A stretch of 64,000 nt of DNA from an uncultured Lentisphaeraceae bacterium (GTDB lineage: Bacteria > Verrucomicrobiota > Kiritimatiellia > RFP12 > DVOR01): contig CASEMQ010000067.1 in assembly GCA_949289005.1 (NCBI GenBank), forward strand, positions 1-64,000. Reading direction: 5' to 3'. Each line of letters starts with the position of its first letter. Within the stretch, counting starts at the first letter, position 1. Shown here one piece after another: positions 17,727 to 26,954 of the stretch. The position numbers were made by a program, and so were the translations under genes. A model generated the notes under the pieces. The model saw only the letters and a program-made list of their open reading frames with translations. It had not been told where the DNA came from and searched no databases.

Positions 17727-17887
17727 GGACACGGCGTGTCGCACCCCGGGATGCGCCGTGCCTCGCGGGGAGGTACGGCGCATCCCGAAAAACGACCCCG
17801 CGTATAGATTGAAAATGCCGATTTGAGGCCGTCGCGGGGCGGCACGCTTTCAACAGGTTTTCAACAGGTTTCGCAAAGTTGTCGACA
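17727..17887 (+). repeat. Intergenic palindrome/nonamer element, copy A (upstream of purD)
   Basis: The first part is a palindrome block: GACACGGCGTGTC (17729-17741 region), then GGATGCGCCGT and ACGGCGCATCC as an 11-bp inverted repeat around a GC-rich loop. It is followed by CGAAAAACGACCCCGC and GATTGAAAA. The last part holds three nonamers: CTTTCAACA (17847-17855), TTTTCAACA (17858-17866) and TTGTCGACA (17879-17887), with a small palindrome TTTCGCAAA between the second and third. Start-to-start distances are 11 and 21 bp, as in the copies at 33.2 and 50.7 kb. The nonamers resemble DnaA boxes (TTATNCACA) but differ at the sixth position. Confidence 0.75.
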
Positions 17888-17992
17888 AGGCTTTTTGGGG
17901 GGAGGGTGGGGCAATCGCAGAGGGCATGTCCAGGCACTGTTTCCCGGGACGGCAGGGCGTGGGTGAGGCAACCGATGGGGCAAGGCGAAATG

Positions 17993-18001
17993 TGGTATGC
18001 T
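17993..18001 (+). promoter_or_regulatory. Extended -10 promoter of purD (leaderless)
   Basis: TG-G-TATGCT, with the hexamer at 17996-18001. The predicted transcript start (about 18008) falls on or next to the ATG at 18009, so the mRNA would have no leader. No convincing -35 was seen. Confidence 0.55.
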
Positions 18002-18008
18002 ATGGGGC

Positions 18009-19280
18009 ATGAAGATTCTGGTGATTGGCAACGGCGGGCGGGAGCACGCCATCGTTTGGAAATTGTCGCGCGACGCGGGCGGGCATACGCTGTTCTGTGC
18101 GCCCGGGAACGCGGGCACGGCGGCGTTGGCCACAAATCTGCCCATCGGGGCGGAGGATTTGCCGGCAATCGTGGCGTGGGCAAAGGCCAATCGCCCCGAC
18201 CTGACGGTGGTCGGGCCGGAGGCGCCGCTGTGCGCGGGGCTGACGGATTTGTTGGAGGCGGAGGGGTTGAGAGTCTTCGGGCCGTGCCGCGAGGCGGCGC
18301 GCCTGGAGGGAAGCAAGGCGTTTTCGAAGGACGTGATGACGGCGGCGGGCGTGCCGACGGCGCGTTCGGCCACCTTCACGCGTTCGGGGGAAGCCATCGC
18401 GGCTTTGGGGGCCTTCGGGCTGCCCGTGGTGATCAAGGCGGACGGTTTGGCTGCCGGCAAGGGCGTCATCATCGCGCAGACGCGCGCGGAGGCCGAGGCG
18501 GCCATCCACGAGATGCTTGATGCAGGGCGCTTCGGCGCGGCGGGCGCGGAGATTTTGTTGGAGGAGTTTCTGGAGGGGGAGGAGGCGTCCGTCTTCGCGT
18601 TGTGCGATGGCGAGCGCGTGGCGCTTTTGCCGGCGGCGCAGGATCACAAGCGCGTGAACGATGGCGACGAGGGGCCGAACACGGGCGGGATGGGCGCCTA
18701 CACCCCCGCGCCGATCGCCACGCCCGAGGTGATGGAGGCGGTACGCGAACGTGTGGTGTTGCCGACGTTGCGGGAGTTGCGCAAGCGCGGCATCGTCTAC
18801 AAAGGCGTGCTTTTCTGCGGGCTGATGATCGGCCCCAAAGGCGTGAACGTGCTGGAGTTCAACTGTCGCTTCGGCGACCCGGAGACGGAGGTGGTGCTGC
18901 CAAGCCTGGCGAGCGATTTGGCGCCGACGCTCTTGGCATGCGCGGAGGGGCGGCTCGACCCGGCGACGGTCGCGATTGCGCCGGGGGCGGCGGTGACGGT
19001 AGTGATGGCCGCGCCGGGCTATCCGGGCGCCTACCCCAAGCATTTGCCCATCGCAGGCACGGAGGCCGCGGAGGCTCTGGGCTGCACGGTGTTCCACGCC
19101 GGCACGGCGTCGGAAGCGGGGCAGCTTGTCACCAACGGCGGGCGCGTGCTGACGGTGACGGCGCGCGGCGCGGATTTGCGCACGGCGGTGGACGCCGCCT
19201 ACGCGGGCGTCGCGAAGATCCATTTCGAGGGGGCGCACTTCCGGCGCGACATCGCCGCCAAGGCGTTCCGCCACCTTTGA
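18009..19280 (+). CDS. purD: Phosphoribosylamine-glycine ligase
   Basis: The protein has 423 residues. The chosen start gives MKILVIGNGGREHAI, the usual N-terminus; an in-frame ATG 12 bases earlier lies inside the -10 and is unlikely. ATP-grasp features include FGLPVVIKADGLAAGKGV, ILLEEFLEGEEASVFAL, NDGDEGPNTGGMGAY and LEFNCRFGDPE. It joins glycine to phosphoribosylamine with ATP, the second step of purine synthesis, in the cytoplasm. purE follows 28 bp downstream. There is no Shine-Dalgarno, in line with a leaderless message. Confidence 0.97.
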   Translation: MKILVIGNGGREHAIVWKLSRDAGGHTLFCAPGNAGTAALATNLPIGAEDLPAIVAWAKANRPDLTVVGPEAPLCAGLTDLLEAEGLRVFGPCREAARLEGSKAFSKDVMTAAGVPTARSATFTRSGEAIAALGAFGLPVVIKADGLAAGKGVIIAQTRAEAEAAIHEMLDAGRFGAAGAEILLEEFLEGEEASVFALCDGERVALLPAAQDHKRVNDGDEGPNTGGMGAYTPAPIATPEVMEAVRERVVLPTLRELRKRGIVYKGVLFCGLMIGPKGVNVLEFNCRFGDPETEVVLPSLASDLAPTLLACAEGRLDPATVAIAPGAAVTVVMAAPGYPGAYPKHLPIAGTEAAEALGCTVFHAGTASEAGQLVTNGGRVLTVTARGADLRTAVDAAYAGVAKIHFEGAHFRRDIAAKAFRHL

Positions 19281-19308
19281 GCAATCGAGCAAGGAAAGGT
19301 TCACGACT

Positions 19309-19809
19309 ATGGCAACTCCCGTGGTTGGCATCATTATGGGCAGCGATTCCGATTGGGGCACCATGCAGAAATGCGTGGCGGCGCTCAAGCAATTCGGCGT
19401 GCCCTTCGAGGCGCACGTGATGAGCGCGCACCGCACGCCCGAGCGCGCGGCGAAGTATGCCGAGGAGGCGGAAGGGCGTGGGCTGAAGGTGCTCATCTGC
19501 GCGGCCGGCATGGCGGCGCACCTGGCGGGCGTCATCGCCGGGCATACCACGCTCCCGGTGCTGGGCGTGCCCATGAAGGGCGGGGCCTTGGACGGGCTGG
19601 ACGCCTTGTTGGCGACGGTGCAGATGCCCGGCGGCATTCCCGTGGCGACGTTGGCGCTCGGCAACGCGGGCGCGACCAACGCGGGCATCCTGGCGGTGCA
19701 GATTTTGGCGTTGGGCGACCCCGCGTTGCGCGCGGCACTGCACGCGCACAAGGCCGAGATGGCCCGCAAGGTGGCGGCCGCGGACGAAAGGCTGCAGGGC
19801 GAGCTGTGA
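19309..19809 (+). CDS. purE: N5-carboxyaminoimidazole ribonucleotide mutase
   Basis: The protein has 166 residues, typical for class I PurE. Signatures: GIIMGSDSDWGTM, VMSAHRTPERA (catalytic His), AAGMAAHLAGVIA, PVLGVPMKGGALDGLDALL and GNAGATNAGILA. It converts N5-CAIR to CAIR in purine synthesis, normally after PurK, which is not in the window. AAGGAAAGG lies about 12 bases before the ATG. The stop overlaps the next gene's GTG start (GTGA). Confidence 0.97.
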   Translation: MATPVVGIIMGSDSDWGTMQKCVAALKQFGVPFEAHVMSAHRTPERAAKYAEEAEGRGLKVLICAAGMAAHLAGVIAGHTTLPVLGVPMKGGALDGLDALLATVQMPGGIPVATLALGNAGATNAGILAVQILALGDPALRAALHAHKAEMARKVAAADERLQGEL

Positions 19810-21047
19810 GGCGCCTGGCGTTGGCGTTGCTGGTGGCGTTGGCGTGCGGGGGGCTCCACGCGCTCACTTACAGCAACGCCTACGTCAGCCCGCGCAACGG
19901 CGAGCGCGCGCGCCGCGCCGCCACCACGTTTATCATCCTGCACACCACCGAGGGCGAGGCCAAGCCCTCGCTCCGCAAATTGAGCAAGAATGGCGAGGCG
20001 CATTACTGCGTCGACCGCGACGGCACGGTCTACCGCATCGTGGACCGGTCGCGCGTGGCCTATCATTGCGGCGTGAGCATGTGGCGGGGGCGGCGCAACC
20101 TGGACGATGTGTCGGTGGGCATCGAGGTGGTGGGTTATCACGACCGCGCCTTGACGCGCGCGCAATACGCCGCCCTGCGCGAATTGGTGCTGACCTTGCA
20201 GAAGATTTACGGCGTGAAGGACGCCAACGTGATGCCGCACGCCCAAGTGGCCTACGGCACGCCCAACCGTTGGCACCCGCGCAGCCATCGCGGGCGCAAG
20301 CGTTGCGGCATGGGCTATGCCACGCCCGCCGTGCGCAAACTGCTTGGCCTGGACGAGCGCTGGCTCGCGGACCCGGACGTGAAGGCGCGCCGCCTCGTCG
20401 TCGGCGACGCCTACCTCGCGCAGGTGCTCTATGACAAACGCGGCGAGCGCCTCCTGCCCTACAAGTTGCCGGGGGCCGCGGCCGGAAAGGCGAAAACGCC
20501 CGCGCGCGCCGCCGCCGGCGGCCCGCGCGTCTATACCATCGCCAAAGGCCAGACGGCGTGGGACGTGGCGCGCGACGCCTACAACGCCGCCGGCACGCTC
20601 TATGTCTTCCCGGACGGTCGGCGCGTGACGGGCGACCGCGTGCGCGACTGGGAAAGCCTCACCGTCGGCACGCGCGTCATCCTGGGCGACGCGGACGCGG
20701 CCGGCTCGCCCGTGCAGACGCTCGCCAAGGGAATGCACCCGCGCCGCCTGATCGGCGAGGCCGTCTTCGCCCCCGACACTTGGTACATCCGCCCCACGGG
20801 CGGCTACGTGCGCGGAACGGCGCTGAACGAGAAGACGCTGGCCGCCCTGCCGCCCGGCACCAAGATTTTGGTGGGCTACGCCGTGGGTGGGCCCGTGACC
20901 AGCCGCCGGCTGCCCGCGCAGATCTGTCCCACGCAATGGGACGCACCCGACACTTTTTACCTAATGCCCGGCAAGCCGTTGTTGCCGTCGGGCGAGATTG
21001 ACATGCGGCGTGTGCCGGCCGGCACCGTCGTCTTTTACCGAGATTGA
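19806..21047 (+). CDS. Exported N-acetylmuramoyl-L-alanine amidase with LysM-like tail
   Basis: The start is the GTG that overlaps the purE stop; 413 residues. A signal peptide (MRRLALALLVALACGGLHA) is followed by an Amidase_2/PGRP domain (about 25-190) with FIILHTTEG (first zinc His), HYCVDRDGTVYRIV, VSVGIEVVGY and VMPHAQVAYG. A segment reading YTIAKGQTAWDVARDAY (about 240) resembles a LysM. The C-terminus is of unknown type. The enzyme should cleave the amide between MurNAc and the stem peptide in the periplasm. Its place behind purE looks incidental but forces co-translation. Confidence 0.85.
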   Translation: MRRLALALLVALACGGLHALTYSNAYVSPRNGERARRAATTFIILHTTEGEAKPSLRKLSKNGEAHYCVDRDGTVYRIVDRSRVAYHCGVSMWRGRRNLDDVSVGIEVVGYHDRALTRAQYAALRELVLTLQKIYGVKDANVMPHAQVAYGTPNRWHPRSHRGRKRCGMGYATPAVRKLLGLDERWLADPDVKARRLVVGDAYLAQVLYDKRGERLLPYKLPGAAAGKAKTPARAAAGGPRVYTIAKGQTAWDVARDAYNAAGTLYVFPDGRRVTGDRVRDWESLTVGTRVILGDADAAGSPVQTLAKGMHPRRLIGEAVFAPDTWYIRPTGGYVRGTALNEKTLAALPPGTKILVGYAVGGPVTSRRLPAQICPTQWDAPDTFYLMPGKPLLPSGEIDMRRVPAGTVVFYRD

Positions 21048-21056
21048 GGAACCGCC

Positions 21057-21785
21057 ATGCGCGCCATGCTTTCGCTTTTGCTCTGTTTGCCCTTGACCCT
21101 TCTTGCCGCCGACCCGCCGACGCCCATCGGCTGGGGCGTGGTGACGGCCCCGGCCGCCACCGCCTATGGCCGGGACGGCAAGATGGTCGCGCTCGTGACC
21201 GGCGGCGAGCTCTTCGACGTCTTCAAGGAAATCAAGGCCAACGGCAAGCCGGCCTACTACGCGGCGCTGATGCGCCCGAAGAAACCGCAGTGCATCCTCT
21301 TGGGCGAGGATTGCCGCTTCTTCCCCGGGGAGACCGCGACCCCGAAAGGCGACCTGGACGCCTTTGTGAGGCAAGTGGCCAAGCAGGCCACCGCCCGCGA
21401 TTACTATTCCGCCGTGACGCTGCGCGCGAAGTTGCTGGAGCGCGCCCGCGAGCGGCACCTGGCGACGTCGCCGGCCAAAGACCTCGCCACCCGCCGCGCC
21501 GAATTGGCCAAGGTGCCGGAACTCGACCGGAAGTACGAGGCCGCGCAACAGGCCGCCCGCACCAACGGCGAACGCCTCAAATATCAAGACTTGCGCAAGG
21601 AGTTGCGCTACCGCGCCACGGGCCTGCAGGAGGAAATCAAACGCTTGGAGACGACGGCGGCCGAATGGGAGAAGACGCACCCCTTCGACGAAACCGGCGT
21701 GCGGAACGGCGCGGTCTGGAAACGGCTCTCGGCGAATATCGACAAGCTGACGCCCAAGGCGAAAGAGGCCGGCGTGATTCCCTGA
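21057..21785 (+). CDS. Exported coiled-coil protein of unknown function
   Basis: The protein has 242 residues. A signal peptide (MRAMLSLLLCLPLTLLAAD) is followed by a small domain with GKMVALVTGGELFDVFKE and PKKPQCILLGEDC, possibly SH3-like, then a long charged helical region (about 120-220) with coiled-coil character. It starts 9 bp after the amidase, so a cell-envelope role beside that enzyme is plausible. No family was recognised. Confidence 0.7.
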   Translation: MRAMLSLLLCLPLTLLAADPPTPIGWGVVTAPAATAYGRDGKMVALVTGGELFDVFKEIKANGKPAYYAALMRPKKPQCILLGEDCRFFPGETATPKGDLDAFVRQVAKQATARDYYSAVTLRAKLLERARERHLATSPAKDLATRRAELAKVPELDRKYEAAQQAARTNGERLKYQDLRKELRYRATGLQEEIKRLETTAAEWEKTHPFDETGVRNGAVWKRLSANIDKLTPKAKEAGVIP

Positions 21786-21787
21786 CC

Positions 21788-21817
21788 GCGACACCGTGCG
21801 CGACAATGTGGTATCCT
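21788..21817 (+). promoter_or_regulatory. secA promoter, extended -10
   Basis: GCGACA (21788-21793), 18 bp, then TATCCT (21812-21817) with TGG before it. The predicted start near 21824 leaves a leader of about 26 bases that contains AGAGGA ahead of the ATG. Confidence 0.55.
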
Positions 21818-21849
21818 AGTGCTTCCCTTTTTCCCCGTAGAGGACAGAC

Positions 21850-24800
21850 ATGAATCTCCTGAAATTGATTTTCGGAACCAAGAACCAACGCGACGTCAAG
21901 AAACTCCTGCCCATCGTGCGCAAAGTCAACGCGCTTGAGGAACAATACCAACAATTGAGCGAGGAGGAGCTCAAGGCCAAGACCCAGGCGTTCCGCGACC
22001 GGTTGGCGAAGGGCGAGACGCTTGACGATTTGCTCCCCGAGGCCTATGCCGTGGTGAAGAACGCCTGTCGCCGCCTGGTGGGCACCACCGTGGAAGTGTG
22101 CGGGCACACGCTCACCTGGAACATGATTCCCTTCGACGTGCAGATCATCGGCGGCATCGTGCTCCACCAGGGCAAAATCGCGGAGATGCAGACTGGCGAG
22201 GGCAAGACGTTGGTGGCGACCTTCCCGCTCTACCTCAACGCGCTTTCGGGCGGGGCCGCGCACTTGGTGACGGTGAACGACTACCTGGCCCGCCGCGACG
22301 CGCAGTTCATGGGGCACCTCTTCACCTACCTGGGGCTGACGGTGGGCTGCATCCAGAACACGATGGGGCCGGCCGAGCGCCGCGCCCAGTATGCCTGCGA
22401 CATCACCTACGGCACGAACAGCGAGTTCGGGTTCGACTACCTGCGCGACAACGGCATGGCCACCGACCCCGCGCAGGTGGTGCAACGTGGCCACGCCTTC
22501 GCCATCGTCGACGAGGTGGACAGCATCCTGATCGACGAGGCGCGCACGCCGCTCATCATCTCCGGCCCCGCCCAACGCACCGCCTCCGGCGAATACATGG
22601 CGCAAAAGCCGCGCGTGGAGCGCGTCTTCCGCGAACAGACCAAGATTTGCACGCAGCTGCTCACCGAGGCCAAGGCCGCGCTCGCCAAGGGCGACAACGA
22701 CGCCGCCATGCGCAAACTCTTCCAGGTCTACCACGGCACCCCGAAGAACAAACAGTTCCAACACCTCATCGAGGAACCCGCGGTCCGCCGCCTCCACGAA
22801 CAGGTCGAGGCCATGATGATCACGGACATGCGCAAGCACGAGGCTCGCGACCTCAAGGAAGCCTTGCTCTTCACCATCGACGAGAAGACCCGCGAGGTCG
22901 CCCTCACCGACAAGGGCGCGCGTTTCATCTCCCCCGACGACCCGGAGATGTATGTGGTGCCCGACCTACCCGGCCAGCTCGCGGCCCTCGATGGCGACAC
23001 CACCCTCACGCAAGAGGAACGCGCCGCCAAGCGCCGCCGGATCCAGGAAGCCTTCGCCGCCAAGAGCGAGCGACTCCACATCGTCGACCAGCTCCTCCGC
23101 GCCTACGCCCTCTACAACAAAGACGAGGAATATGTGGTGCAGGATGGCAAAGTGATGATTGTGGACGAGTTCACAGGGCGCATCCTGCCCGGGCGCCGCT
23201 GGAGCGAGGGCCTCCACCAGGCCGTCGAGGCCAAGGAAGGCGTGAACATCGAGCGCGAGACCCAGACGCTCGCCACCATCACCATCCAGAACTACTTCCG
23301 CCTCTATGACAAACTCTCCGGCATGACCGGCACCGCCGAGACGGAGGCCACCGAGTTCAACGACATCTACAAGCTGGACGTCGTCGTCATCCCCACCAAC
23401 CGTCCCGTCCGCCGCGTGGACGGCAACGACCTCATCTACAAGACCCAGCGCGAAAAGTTCCGCGCCATCATCGAGGAGGTCAAGGCCGCGCACGACCGTG
23501 GCCAGCCCGTACTCCTCGGCACCGTCACCGTCGACACCTCCGAAATCCTCAGCCGCATGCTCCGCATGGCCGGCATCCCCCATCACGTGCTCAACGCCAA
23601 AAACCACGCGATGGAAGCCGAGATCGTCGCGCAGGCCGGCCAGCCAGGCGCCGTCACCATCGCCACGAACATGGCCGGCCGCGGCACCGACATCAAACTC
23701 GGCCCCGGCGTGGTGTGGATGACGGAAGAGCAAATCAAAGACAAGTCCCTCACCCTCGACACCGTCCCCAAGGGCGAGAAAAAGACCTTGCGCAGACTGC
23801 TCGAGGAGCGCCCCTGCGGCCTCTACGTCATCGCCTCCGAGCGGCACGAATCCCGCCGCATCGACCGCCAGCTCCGCGGGCGTTGCTCCCGCCAGGGCGA
23901 TCCCGGCGCCAGCCGCTTCTACCTCTCGCTCGAGGACAACCTCATGCGCCTCTTCGGCAGCGATCGCCTGGCCGGCATGATGACCAAGCTGGGGCTCAAA
24001 GAGGGCGAGGCCATCGAGCACAGCTGGCTCAACCACACCGTCGAGCGCGCCCAACGCAAGGTGGAGGAGCAAAACTTCTCCATCCGCAAGCGCACGTTGC
24101 AGTACGACGACGTGATGAACAAGCAACGCTCCATCATCTACGGCCTCCGCCAAGAGGTGCTCATGCAGGCCGGCATTGCCCACGAGCGCATCCTCGATGT
24201 CTTCAACGACGTCATCGCCGACCGTTGCGAGGCGCTGCTTTCCAACCCGAAGGACGCCGACCCCGCTGCGCTCCACGCCTGGGCCGCCAACTTCCCCATC
24301 GTCTGCACGGAAGCGGAATGCGCCGACTGGAAGGGCAAGCCGCAAGAGGCCGCGCAGACGCTCTACGCCCGCGTGGAAGAAGCCTACCGGGCCAAGTGCG
24401 CCGGCGAAATCCCCGAGGCGCTCCCCATGCTCGAACGCATGATCTGCCTCACGGCCATTGACGAGGAATGGCAAAAGTTCCTGGCCGCGATGGACGACCT
24501 CCGCCGCAGCGTCAGCCTCCGCGGTTACGGCCAACGCGACCCGTTGGTGGAATACAAACGCGAGGCATTCTCCATGTTCTCCGAGCTCATGGACACCATC
24601 AAGGCCGGCATCGTCCGCGGCGCCTTCACCACCACCACCAACATCGAAGCCTACTTCGCCATGCGCGAGCGCGCCGCCCGCCGCGCCCAGACCGTCCATC
24701 AAGACTTGGGCGACCTCACCGCGAACCTGCCCCCGCCCCCCGCGCAACCGCAACCCGCCGCGCCCACGCCGCCCGACGCCCGCGCCATGCCCACCTCCTT

Positions 24801-25011
24801 CACCGTCACGGCGCCCGGCCTGCCCAAACCCGCGCCCGACCCCGAGCCCGAGGACGATGGCTCGCTCGAGTCGCTGATGCGCGCAATGGGCATGGAGCCC
24901 GCCGCTGCGCCCAAGCCCGCCGCGCCCATCCATGCCCAGCCCAAGGTGGGGCGCAACGACCCTTGCCCCTGCGGCTCCGGGAAAAAGTACAAAAACTGTT
25001 GCGGACGCTAA
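21850..25011 (+). CDS. secA: Protein translocase ATPase SecA
   Basis: The protein has 1053 residues, longer than the usual 850-900. Motifs: AEMQTGEGKTLVATFP (Walker A), VTVNDYLARRDA, DYLRDNGMA, VDEVDSILIDEARTPLIISG (Walker B/DEAD), MTGTAETEATEF, TNMAGRGTDIKLG, RQLRGRCSRQGDPG. The extra length is an insertion around residues 240-430 and a Pro-rich linker before a C-terminal SEC-C zinc motif PCPCGSGKKYKNCC, which binds zinc and SecB/ribosomes in homologues. SecA drives unfolded preproteins through SecYEG with ATP. A vWA gene follows after 6 bp. Confidence 0.97.
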   Translation: MNLLKLIFGTKNQRDVKKLLPIVRKVNALEEQYQQLSEEELKAKTQAFRDRLAKGETLDDLLPEAYAVVKNACRRLVGTTVEVCGHTLTWNMIPFDVQIIGGIVLHQGKIAEMQTGEGKTLVATFPLYLNALSGGAAHLVTVNDYLARRDAQFMGHLFTYLGLTVGCIQNTMGPAERRAQYACDITYGTNSEFGFDYLRDNGMATDPAQVVQRGHAFAIVDEVDSILIDEARTPLIISGPAQRTASGEYMAQKPRVERVFREQTKICTQLLTEAKAALAKGDNDAAMRKLFQVYHGTPKNKQFQHLIEEPAVRRLHEQVEAMMITDMRKHEARDLKEALLFTIDEKTREVALTDKGARFISPDDPEMYVVPDLPGQLAALDGDTTLTQEERAAKRRRIQEAFAAKSERLHIVDQLLRAYALYNKDEEYVVQDGKVMIVDEFTGRILPGRRWSEGLHQAVEAKEGVNIERETQTLATITIQNYFRLYDKLSGMTGTAETEATEFNDIYKLDVVVIPTNRPVRRVDGNDLIYKTQREKFRAIIEEVKAAHDRGQPVLLGTVTVDTSEILSRMLRMAGIPHHVLNAKNHAMEAEIVAQAGQPGAVTIATNMAGRGTDIKLGPGVVWMTEEQIKDKSLTLDTVPKGEKKTLRRLLEERPCGLYVIASERHESRRIDRQLRGRCSRQGDPGASRFYLSLEDNLMRLFGSDRLAGMMTKLGLKEGEAIEHSWLNHTVERAQRKVEEQNFSIRKRTLQYDDVMNKQRSIIYGLRQEVLMQAGIAHERILDVFNDVIADRCEALLSNPKDADPAALHAWAANFPIVCTEAECADWKGKPQEAAQTLYARVEEAYRAKCAGEIPEALPMLERMICLTAIDEEWQKFLAAMDDLRRSVSLRGYGQRDPLVEYKREAFSMFSELMDTIKAGIVRGAFTTTTNIEAYFAMRERAARRAQTVHQDLGDLTANLPPPPAQPQPAAPTPPDARAMPTSFTVTAPGLPKPAPDPEPEDDGSLESLMRAMGMEPAAAPKPAAPIHAQPKVGRNDPCPCGSGKKYKNCCGR

Positions 25012-25017
25012 GCCGAC

Positions 25018-26817
25018 ATGGAGACGCCCGAGCCCGTGCCCGTCCTTACGCCCGTGCCCGACAACGGCCTGGGCCTGGGGCGGCACGCGCTCGTCTGCCT
25101 CCTCTCCATCCTCCTCTCCATCCTTCTCCACTGCGGCGCGATGGTCGCGCTGGAACACGTCTCCATGCACGGCCCGGCCATGGCCGAGACAAACCGCCCC
25201 ACGCAACCAGAACTGCCCCCCATGCGGATCGAGACCTTCGCCCGCGAGGCGGGGCTGAACACGCCGCCGGACATCGCCGAGCCGGACATCGCCGAGGCCA
25301 CGCGACGTTCCGCCCAAACCACGGCCGCCAAGGCCGAGGCACTCCCCGCGCCCACGCCCCTGCCGCCGGGCCTGCCGCCCGAGCCGACACCCCCCACCCC
25401 GCCGCCACCCCCAACGCCGACGGAGTCCCAAGGGTTCACGCTCCCGCGCCAAGCCATCGCCGCCGTGCCCGACCTCCCCTTCCTCCGCAAGCGCGATCCG
25501 GAACCGCGCTGGGAAATCCCGGCTTCCATCCCGCGCATGCCCCAAGCGCCCGACCTGGCGGAATCCGTGCGCGACCTCCCCATCGGCGGCGTGTCCGCCC
25601 TGCCGCGACCCGACGTCTCGGGCGCCACCGACTTGGCTGCCGCCGTCGCGAGCCTTGGCGGGCCGACCGGTGGCAAGGAAGCGCCGTCCGAACCGCCACC
25701 CGCGCTCCCGGACGATGCCGCGCGCGCCGTCGCGGTCTCCGCCCTGGCCCAGGCCGCCGCCGTGACCCCCACCGCCCAAGCGCCGGACTTCCGCCCTATC
25801 GACGACCGCCTCTCCCTCGCGCTCACCGTCTCCGAACCCGCGGACGACCCGAACTTCCGCTACTTCCGCCTCGAAATCGTGCGCCGCCCGGAGAGTTCGC
25901 TCCCCGTCATGCCCAAAGACGTCGTCCTCATCCAAGACGTCTCGGGCTCCATCGGCGCCGAGCGCCTGGCGCAAGGCAAAGCCGCACTCAAGGCCGCGCT
26001 GGCCAACGTATTGCGCTCAGGCGACCGTTTCAACGTCTTCGCCTTCCGCGACGTGACCCTCACCCCCTCGAACGCGTGGCTCACCTATGACCCCACGACC
26101 CGCGCCCGCGCCGAGACCTTCATCGATTCCCTCCGCGCCATCGGCAACACCGACCTCTTCCTCCTGCTCCAAGACCTCCTCACCCTGCCCCGTGCCAAAG
26201 ATCGCCCCATGATCGCCGTGGTCGTCACCGATGGCGAGCCCACCGTCGGCGTCACCGGCACCACCCGCATCATCGGCGAGTTCACCCGCATGAACCAAGG
26301 CCAAATCGCCGTCTACACCTTCGGCACCAAAAAGCGCGACCCCTACTTCCTGGATATGCTCTGCTATGCCAACCGCGGCGAAAACACCTCCACCTCCGGC
26401 ACCGCCGCGTCGCTCGCCACCGAACTCGCTCCCGTCTTCGACTCCATCCGCAACCCCGTGATGAAAGACCTCACCCTCACCTTCGACGCGAAAAGCGGCG
26501 GCGAGATCCACCCCCACGCACTCACCCACCTCTACGCCGACCGCCCCCTCGTCGTCTACGGCCGCGTCCCCAAGGCCACCCGGGGCGTCACCTGCCAACT
26601 CAAAGGCTTCGCCGACGGCGCACCCTACGACGCCGTCTTTGCCTTCGATTTCGCCGAGGCCGCGCGCTCCCCTCACGACCTCCGCCGGGCTTGGGCCACC
26701 CGCGCCATGTTCGACCTCTTGGCCGACTACGCCGCCAACCCCTCCCCCACCATCCTTGGCCAAATCGAAACCTTCTCCCGCACTTACGGCGTGCCCAACC
26801 CCTATCGCCGCGACTGA
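25018..26817 (+). CDS. Membrane-anchored vWA-domain protein with proline-rich linker
   Basis: The protein has 599 residues. One transmembrane helix near the N-terminus (about 28-48, LVCLLSILLSILLHCGAMVA) is followed by a long Pro/Ala/Thr-rich linker (about 60-270), as in TonB-like spacer regions, then a vWA domain. MIDAS residues are present: IQDVSGSIG (about 306-314) and VVVTDGEPT (about 400). A C-terminal domain of about 100 residues follows. The topology suggests a periplasmic vWA domain on a spacer. Such proteins often scaffold complexes through metal-dependent binding. It is 6 bp from secA and probably co-transcribed; no partner is obvious. Confidence 0.75.
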   Translation: METPEPVPVLTPVPDNGLGLGRHALVCLLSILLSILLHCGAMVALEHVSMHGPAMAETNRPTQPELPPMRIETFAREAGLNTPPDIAEPDIAEATRRSAQTTAAKAEALPAPTPLPPGLPPEPTPPTPPPPPTPTESQGFTLPRQAIAAVPDLPFLRKRDPEPRWEIPASIPRMPQAPDLAESVRDLPIGGVSALPRPDVSGATDLAAAVASLGGPTGGKEAPSEPPPALPDDAARAVAVSALAQAAAVTPTAQAPDFRPIDDRLSLALTVSEPADDPNFRYFRLEIVRRPESSLPVMPKDVVLIQDVSGSIGAERLAQGKAALKAALANVLRSGDRFNVFAFRDVTLTPSNAWLTYDPTTRARAETFIDSLRAIGNTDLFLLLQDLLTLPRAKDRPMIAVVVTDGEPTVGVTGTTRIIGEFTRMNQGQIAVYTFGTKKRDPYFLDMLCYANRGENTSTSGTAASLATELAPVFDSIRNPVMKDLTLTFDAKSGGEIHPHALTHLYADRPLVVYGRVPKATRGVTCQLKGFADGAPYDAVFAFDFAEAARSPHDLRRAWATRAMFDLLADYAANPSPTILGQIETFSRTYGVPNPYRRD

Positions 26818-26954
26818 CCGCCCGCCGACATGGAAACGCTTTGGGGCATGAAGACACGCCTCAGACGCGAAAAGGCCGTGCGCGCCGCCAATCGCTTCGT
26901 TCCCCCGCCCAATACCCTCCGGGCAACCTTGCGTGCGCGAGCGCCGGGCATTTG

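Noticed and set aside
17573-17845. Minus-strand reading frames within the three intergenic repeat elements that share similar peptide fragments (QSGSGVVFRDAPY-like)
   Set aside because: The similarity follows from the shared DNA element; linker lengths are not in multiples of three between copies, and no start signals precede them.
17847-17887. Calling the nonamer arrays a chromosomal replication origin
   Set aside because: There are three dispersed copies, no dnaA, dnaN or gidA nearby, no AT-rich unwinding region, and the nonamers deviate from the DnaA box at a conserved base.
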